Shown piece after piece: positions 7,391 through 10,428 of a DNA stretch of 10,428 bases (the first letter of the stretch is position 1; every line of letters begins with the position of its first letter). The position numbers and the translations under genes were made by a program. The stretch lies in contig DGSC01000024.1 of NCBI GenBank assembly GCA_002391275.1, positions 2,033-12,460 of the forward strand, read 5' to 3'. The notes under the pieces were generated by a model. It had not been told where the DNA came from and searched no databases. It was given only the letters and a program-made list of their open reading frames with translations. This DNA is from Prevotellaceae bacterium UBA4372. GTDB taxonomy: Bacteria > Bacteroidota > Bacteroidia > Bacteroidales > Bacteroidaceae.

Positions 7391-7420
7391 TTTCACTTTT
7401 CACTCTTTCACTTTTCACTC
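7391..7420 (+). repeat. Two perfect 15-bp tandem copies of TTTCACTTTTCACTC
   Basis: The copies are 7391-7405 and 7406-7420, each itself a doubled TTTCACT unit. Related sequence in the opposite orientation occurs at 7565-7576 (GGTGAAAAGTGA) and at 10045-10066 (GAAAGAGTAGAAAGTGAAAAG), so the motif also lies just outside the right inverted repeat cluster. Confidence 0.75.
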
Positions 7421-7442
7421 TTCTCGTGTGTAAAACACGTAA

Positions 7443-7561
7443 TTCCATACACCGATACACCTAAATACGCCTAACGACATATTTACCAGTAACTTATCAT
7501 CTCATTTTTGGGTGTATTTGGGGTGTATTTGGGGTGTATTTATGGGTGTATGGGTGTATTT
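7443..7561 (+). repeat. Left ATACACC/GGTGTAT cluster, with 19-bp inverted repeat end
   Basis: The cluster starts with TTCCATACACCGATACACC (7443-7461), a perfect inverted match to 10006-10024. It holds ATACACC at 7447 and 7455, a degenerate ATACGCC at 7465, a gap of about 38 bp, then five direct GGGTGTAT copies beginning at 7510, 7521, 7532, 7544 and 7552. The first three are spaced 11 bp apart, about one helical turn. It lies between the VirE-like stop codon and the HU-like gene. Iteron-like spacing suggests a protein-binding array. This role is inferred. Confidence 0.85.
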
Positions 7562-7608
7562 GAAGGGTGAAAAGTGAGAGAATGAAGCGTGAAAGTGACA
7601 AATGATAA

Positions 7609-9807
7609 TTAGACGACGGGCATAGATTTGCGACGGAGATTGAAGACATTCGTCTTATTTGAGCGCCGCTTGTGGAGCTCTCCCTCATTGACCTGCTGTT
7701 CGAGATAGGCATACAGCTGCTTGGTGTCCTCGCGCGAGAACTTACGTCCGGAGTGGCGCTCGATGAACTCGAGGATCTCGCTACGTGACAGCTCCATCGT
7801 GCGGTTGTCATAGCGCTGTCGCGGCGTGGCCACCATCTCGAAGCAGTCGCAGAAGCGCTCCACGGCGTAGCTGCGGACGCGGAAGCGACGGTTGTTGTTC
7901 TCGATGGCCTCGCGCTCCTCGTCGGTGAAGTAGCAGCGTCCGTAGACGTCGTCCTCGGCAAAGCCTCCGGGGTTGTCGCAACGGGCGTTGATCTCATCCA
8001 CGGCCTGTGCATACAGCTGGAAATGGTCGAGATACGCTGGCATCTCTATGTTCTTCTCCACGCGCACGCAGATGAAGCGTCGCGAGCCCGTCTCGTCCAC
8101 CAGCACCTCCGTGGGGTTGCATGTGGCGATGAACGATGCCAGGCGCTGTCGCACCTGCATATTCGTGCGCCACATCTGCTTGGTGCGCACGTCGGCCTGC
8201 TGCAGCAGGTTCTTCAGTGGCCCGCGTTGCGAGTCGCCGCGGTACTGGTCGAACTCGTCGATGTTGATGAGCAAGGTCTGCGCCATGGTACGCATGAGCT
8301 GCTCTCGCTTCGTCAAGTCGATATGGTCAAGGTAGCCCCACATGAGCTCGTCGGGCAGCAGCGAACGGCAGAACGTGCTCTTGCCCGTGCCTTGCGGACC
8401 GCAGAGCAGCGGCGCCACGGCATTGCCGTGCTCGGGGTGTATGCCCATCCATTGTTGTACGACGCCCAGGAACCACACGTGGAATGCCCTCTCCCACAGC
8501 TGATTGTCCTTGGCCACGGCGCGCGCCACCTGCGTGATGCGGTCCTTGCCGTCCCACTGACCGCGCACGCCGTCGAGGTACTCGCGCAGGGGATTGCGGC
8601 GCGGGATGCGGTCGCTCAGCAGGAACGTCTTCACCACGTTGGGCGACGTCACCGCCCCGGCTTCCAGCGCCTCGAGCATCATGCCCGCCTGCTTCGTCAC
8701 GTCCAGCGCCTGCCAACGGCCGCGCGTCGTGCGGGGACGATAATAGACGCCGCCGTCGATGTCGTTGTGGTACATCTCATAGTTGCTCATGAGCAACGCC
8801 TGCATCTCGCGCACGCCCTTGGCCTTCTTGTCCTTGGTGCCCGCCTCGGGCGTATGCTCGGCATAGTAGTCGTTGACGTAGTTGCCCCAGGCCATAGCAC
8901 GTTCCTCGGGCTCGCCGTCGACGATACGCATACGTGTCTCAGCCAAAGGTATTTGCATCTCAAAGCATTGTGCCGTAACGGCTTGCATGAAGGCTTCGCG
9001 CTCGATCGTCGTGTCGCGCTGCTCTTCGCGGAAACGAGCCAGCACGACGCCGCGCGCCTTCATGTAGCGTTCGTAGTAATAGCGGTAGTTGCGGGCGTCG
9101 GCTGGGGGCACGTCGCCGGGCGCTTCCTGCACGGTGTCTACAGCCGTGGCTCCCGCCGTCACGAGCATCACCGTGGCATCGGCGTTCCACATCGGTTCCT
9201 CGTCGATACTGAGCCGGAAGCTGGAGGCCATGGAGCAATCGGGATCCTCGGTCAGCTGGCGTCCCATCACGGCGCCGTAAGCGGCCGCGGCCTGGCGGTA
9301 GGCCGCCTTGTGCAGTGCCTCCACCTCCTGCCATTCGCGCGGCAGGCGTCCATCGGCCGGCCAGTAGCGCACCAGCACTTTCAGACTCATGCCGCTGGAC
9401 CCCACGAAGGCGCCTAAGGTCATGGGCATCGACGCCGCCAGCTGCTTGAGACGTTTCACCTCATCGGGCGAGTACACATTCTGTACGTCGAGCAGCACGA
9501 CGCCGTTGAACACCTTGGCGCTCATCCGTCCGCCCCTGTTCAGGCGTAGGCACGAGGGCACCACCCACCCCACTTTCCATATCTCGGGGTGGTCGAAGGT
9601 CAGGCCGCGCGTCGTCGGCAATTGTCGCCTCAGCTCCGCGACGGCAGCGCGATGGTCGCCGTCCCGCAGCAGCGCGAGCAGCGCCCCAGGGGTCAGTTCG
9701 ATACGTGTCACTCGCTTCGTGCCATAAGGCTTCTCGAGCGTGAAACGTATGTCAGCCACCTTGGGCGCCCGCCGTTGTGTGTTTTTCTTGTTAGTTTCTT
9801 TGTTCAT
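7609..9807 (-). CDS. VirE/BT4734-like primase-helicase protein (732 aa)
   Basis: The protein has two regions. Residues ~20-230 resemble the BT4734-like/VirE N-terminal domain, which is related to archaeo-eukaryotic primases: LLDVQN at 105-110, a GSSGMSLKVLVRY segment at 136-148, and DPDCSMASSFRLS at 188-200. The C-terminal region is a VirE-type P-loop ATPase/helicase, with Walker A GPQGTGKST at 470-478, Walker B LLINIDEFD at 512-520 (D517, E518), and ATCNPTEVLVDETGSRRF at 561-578 giving a sensor Asn and basic residues. Proteins of this type are found on phages, plasmids and islands and probably prime or unwind DNA for replication. The acidic pair expected at the primase site is D107-x-Q109 here, so priming may be impaired. 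The ATPase motifs look intact. The ATG at 9807 is the first after a good promoter, and no Shine-Dalgarno is evident. The gene is markedly GC-rich and lies between inverted repeat clusters. Confidence 0.88.
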   Translation of the reverse strand: MNKETNKKNTQRRAPKVADIRFTLEKPYGTKRVTRIELTPGALLALLRDGDHRAAVAELRRQLPTTRGLTFDHPEIWKVGWVVPSCLRLNRGGRMSAKVFNGVVLLDVQNVYSPDEVKRLKQLAASMPMTLGAFVGSSGMSLKVLVRYWPADGRLPREWQEVEALHKAAYRQAAAAYGAVMGRQLTEDPDCSMASSFRLSIDEEPMWNADATVMLVTAGATAVDTVQEAPGDVPPADARNYRYYYERYMKARGVVLARFREEQRDTTIEREAFMQAVTAQCFEMQIPLAETRMRIVDGEPEERAMAWGNYVNDYYAEHTPEAGTKDKKAKGVREMQALLMSNYEMYHNDIDGGVYYRPRTTRGRWQALDVTKQAGMMLEALEAGAVTSPNVVKTFLLSDRIPRRNPLREYLDGVRGQWDGKDRITQVARAVAKDNQLWERAFHVWFLGVVQQWMGIHPEHGNAVAPLLCGPQGTGKSTFCRSLLPDELMWGYLDHIDLTKREQLMRTMAQTLLINIDEFDQYRGDSQRGPLKNLLQQADVRTKQMWRTNMQVRQRLASFIATCNPTEVLVDETGSRRFICVRVEKNIEMPAYLDHFQLYAQAVDEINARCDNPGGFAEDDVYGRCYFTDEEREAIENNNRRFRVRSYAVERFCDCFEMVATPRQRYDNRTMELSRSEILEFIERHSGRKFSREDTKQLYAYLEQQVNEGELHKRRSNKTNVFNLRRKSMPVV

Positions 9808-9872
9808 GTTACTTGTAGATAGGGTTAGTTTGACGATTTTGACCCGTATGAGGTTGTTATCCTTAAACGGTA

Positions 9873-9903
9873 CAAAGTTACAACATTTTTCTCAATTATG
9901 CAA
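9873..9903 (-). promoter_or_regulatory. Bacteroidota-type promoter of the VirE-like gene
   Basis: Read on the - strand, TTG (9903-9901) is followed by a 20-bp spacer and TAACTTTG (9880-9873), an exact match to the -7 consensus TAnnTTTG with normal spacing. Transcription would start near 9866 and leave a leader of about 60 nt before the ATG at 9807. ATACACC motifs begin 27 bp upstream of the -33 element, in a position suited to regulation. Confidence 0.72.
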
Positions 9904-9929
9904 TTTTTTAGACTCTTATCACCGAAAAA

Positions 9930-10024
9930 ATACACCCATACACCAAAAAATACACCCAAAACGAAGGAGGTAGAGCATTGGCATATAAGTTGTTAAATAA
10001 TTTTGGGTGTATCGGTGTATGGAA
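9930..10024 (-). repeat. Right ATACACC/GGTGTAT cluster, inverted partner of the left cluster
   Basis: On the + strand, ATACACC occurs at 9930, 9938 and 9950, then after an AT-rich gap GGTGTAT at 10006 and 10014. The outer end GGTGTATCGGTGTATGGAA (10006-10024) is the exact reverse complement of 7443-7461. Read on the - strand, the whole cluster has the same plan as the left one: two ATACACC units, a 45-50 bp gap, then GGTGTAT units ending in GGTGTATGGGTGTATTT, which also occurs on the left. The two clusters are therefore divergent inverted copies flanking the VirE-like gene. Confidence 0.85.
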
Positions 10025-10110
10025 ATATCTGCATTCACGCGCGCGAAAGAGTAGAAAGTGAAAAGGGAAAGATTACCGATGAGAATGAAGAGTGATACAA
10101 TATGGTTTGT

Positions 10111-10153
10111 CGTTAGTGACGATACGGTCAGACGTTAGTGACGATACGGTCAG
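10111..10153 (+). repeat. Perfect 21-bp tandem duplication, period 22
   Basis: Two identical 21-bp copies lie at 10111-10131 and 10133-10153, separated by one A. The shared core reads CGTTAGTGACGATACGGTC. Each copy contains a small inverted repeat, TGAC and GTCA, around GATACG. No coding role is seen. It could be a recombinase or regulator arm site, or a simple duplication. Confidence 0.85.
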
Positions 10154-10177
10154 TCGTGTAAGCCTGAACGTCTATAA

Positions 10178-10213
10178 GTGTAGCTTGTTCGGTCGCGAGC
10201 GAACAAGCCACAC
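10178..10213. repeat. 36-bp near-perfect palindrome
   Basis: GTGTAGCTTGTTCG (10178-10191) and CGAACAAGCCACAC (10200-10213) pair at 13 of 14 positions, and the one exception can form G-U in RNA. The central 8 bases contain TCGCGA, itself palindromic, so the symmetry continues to the centre except for one mismatched pair. There is no adjacent T tract, so a terminator is unlikely. Confidence 0.8.
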
Positions 10214-10251
10214 GACCTGCTGTGCATGGAGGTTCGTCCAGGCCATTTCGG

Positions 10252-10280
10252 GCCGTGATGCCCTGCCATCAGGTTACGGC
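10252..10280. repeat. Bulged hairpin
   Basis: An outer stem GCCG/CGGC (10252-10255 with 10277-10280) encloses an inner stem TGATG/CATCA (10256-10260 with 10267-10271) around the 6-nt loop CCCTGC, with a five-base bulge on the 3' side. The function is unknown. Confidence 0.5.
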
Positions 10281-10316
10281 GCAGGCGCAATGACGGGCAT
10301 ATTCAGCCGTTGCAAG

Positions 10317-10427
10317 TCAAAGCCCCATCATTTTTTTGAGGAGATTATTCAGGTGGCTTGTCACATCCTCCACGCAGTCTCCACCACAGAAGTAGACGCT
10401 TGACAGCGAACCAACGATCTCGCTGTA
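10317..10427 (-). pseudogene. IS1380-type transposase fragment
   Basis: On the - strand, the frame entering from the right edge reads YSEIVGSLSSVYFCGGDC and then VEDVTSHL, which matches the conserved N-terminal part of IS1380-family transposases (pattern YSEI..SL..VYFCGGDCxEDVTxHL). After NNLLKKMMGL it meets a TGA at 10317-10319. Full transposases continue for several hundred residues, and none of the three frames below 10317 continues the family sequence. It is therefore a truncated or internally deleted copy. The start codon lies outside the window. A run of seven A residues just before the stop could be a frameshift site, but shifting frame there soon meets another stop. Confidence 0.65.
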
Positions 10428-10428
10428 C

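Larger units (their letters stand above)
10025..10316. other. Gene-free stretch with structured DNA
   Basis: No convincing gene is seen in these ~290 bases. Open frames here are short or only antisense to the transposase remnant. The stretch contains CGCGCGCG at 10038-10045, the GAAAGTGAAAAG motif near 10055, a tandem repeat (10111-10153), a long near-palindrome (10178-10213) and another hairpin (10252-10280). It separates the right repeat cluster from the insertion-sequence remnant. Confidence 0.6.

Noticed and set aside
7510..7561. CRISPR-like or telomere-like repeat array
   Set aside because: The units are only 8-11 bp with no unique spacers, so it is not CRISPR. The resemblance to G-rich telomere repeats is superficial in a bacterial internal region.
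8023..9417. Open frame of 464 codons on the + strand, antisense to the VirE-like gene
   Set aside because: The His/Ala/Arg/Leu-rich translation has no family features and is the expected shadow of a GC-rich gene that has clear Walker motifs.
10092..10403. 103-codon + strand frame at the right end
   Set aside because: It runs across the tandem repeat and palindrome and is antisense to the transposase fragment. Its translation shows no recognisable domain.

Overview
The window looks like an accessory region of a Bacteroidales chromosome, probably Prevotella-like. Three things point there: promoters of the Bacteroidota type (TAnnTTTG -7 box, for example TAACTTTG before the VirE-like gene), few strong Shine-Dalgarno sites, and Bacteroidota gene families (a BT4734/VirE-type primase-helicase next to an HU-like DNA-binding protein). 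Genus cannot be fixed from the sequence. Base composition is patchy: hsdR, hsdM and especially the VirE-like gene are GC-rich, while the DUF1016 gene, the hsdS recognition domains and the AbiH gene are more AT-rich.

Positions 1-6732 (+ strand) hold a defence operon. It starts with the 3' part of hsdR (type I restriction translocase) and continues with hsdM (methylase), a DUF1016/YhcG-type PD-(D/E)XK nuclease gene, hsdS (two recognition domains) and an AbiH-family abortive-infection gene. The last two overlap by 4 bp. An intrinsic terminator at 6774-6809 closes the operon. Together these genes would form a restriction-modification complex plus two candidate accessory anti-phage effectors.

Positions 6844-6870 hold a plausible + strand promoter with no + strand gene after it. 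It would read antisense into the next gene. Positions 6920-9807 (- strand) hold a 732-aa VirE/BT4734-like protein (degenerate primase-like N-terminus and P-loop helicase C-terminus), followed downstream on its own strand by an HU-like protein. The VirE-like gene is bracketed by two inverted clusters of a GGTGTAT/ATACACC motif. Their outer ends form a perfect 19-bp inverted repeat (7443-7461 and 10006-10024). This replicon-like or mobile-element-like arrangement is the most unusual feature of the window.

Positions 10025-10316 contain no convincing gene but do contain structured DNA: a 21-bp sequence duplicated in tandem, a 36-bp near-palindrome and a further hairpin. The right edge (10317-10428, - strand) carries a piece of an IS1380-type transposase that runs into a stop soon after the recognisable motif, so it is probably a remnant.
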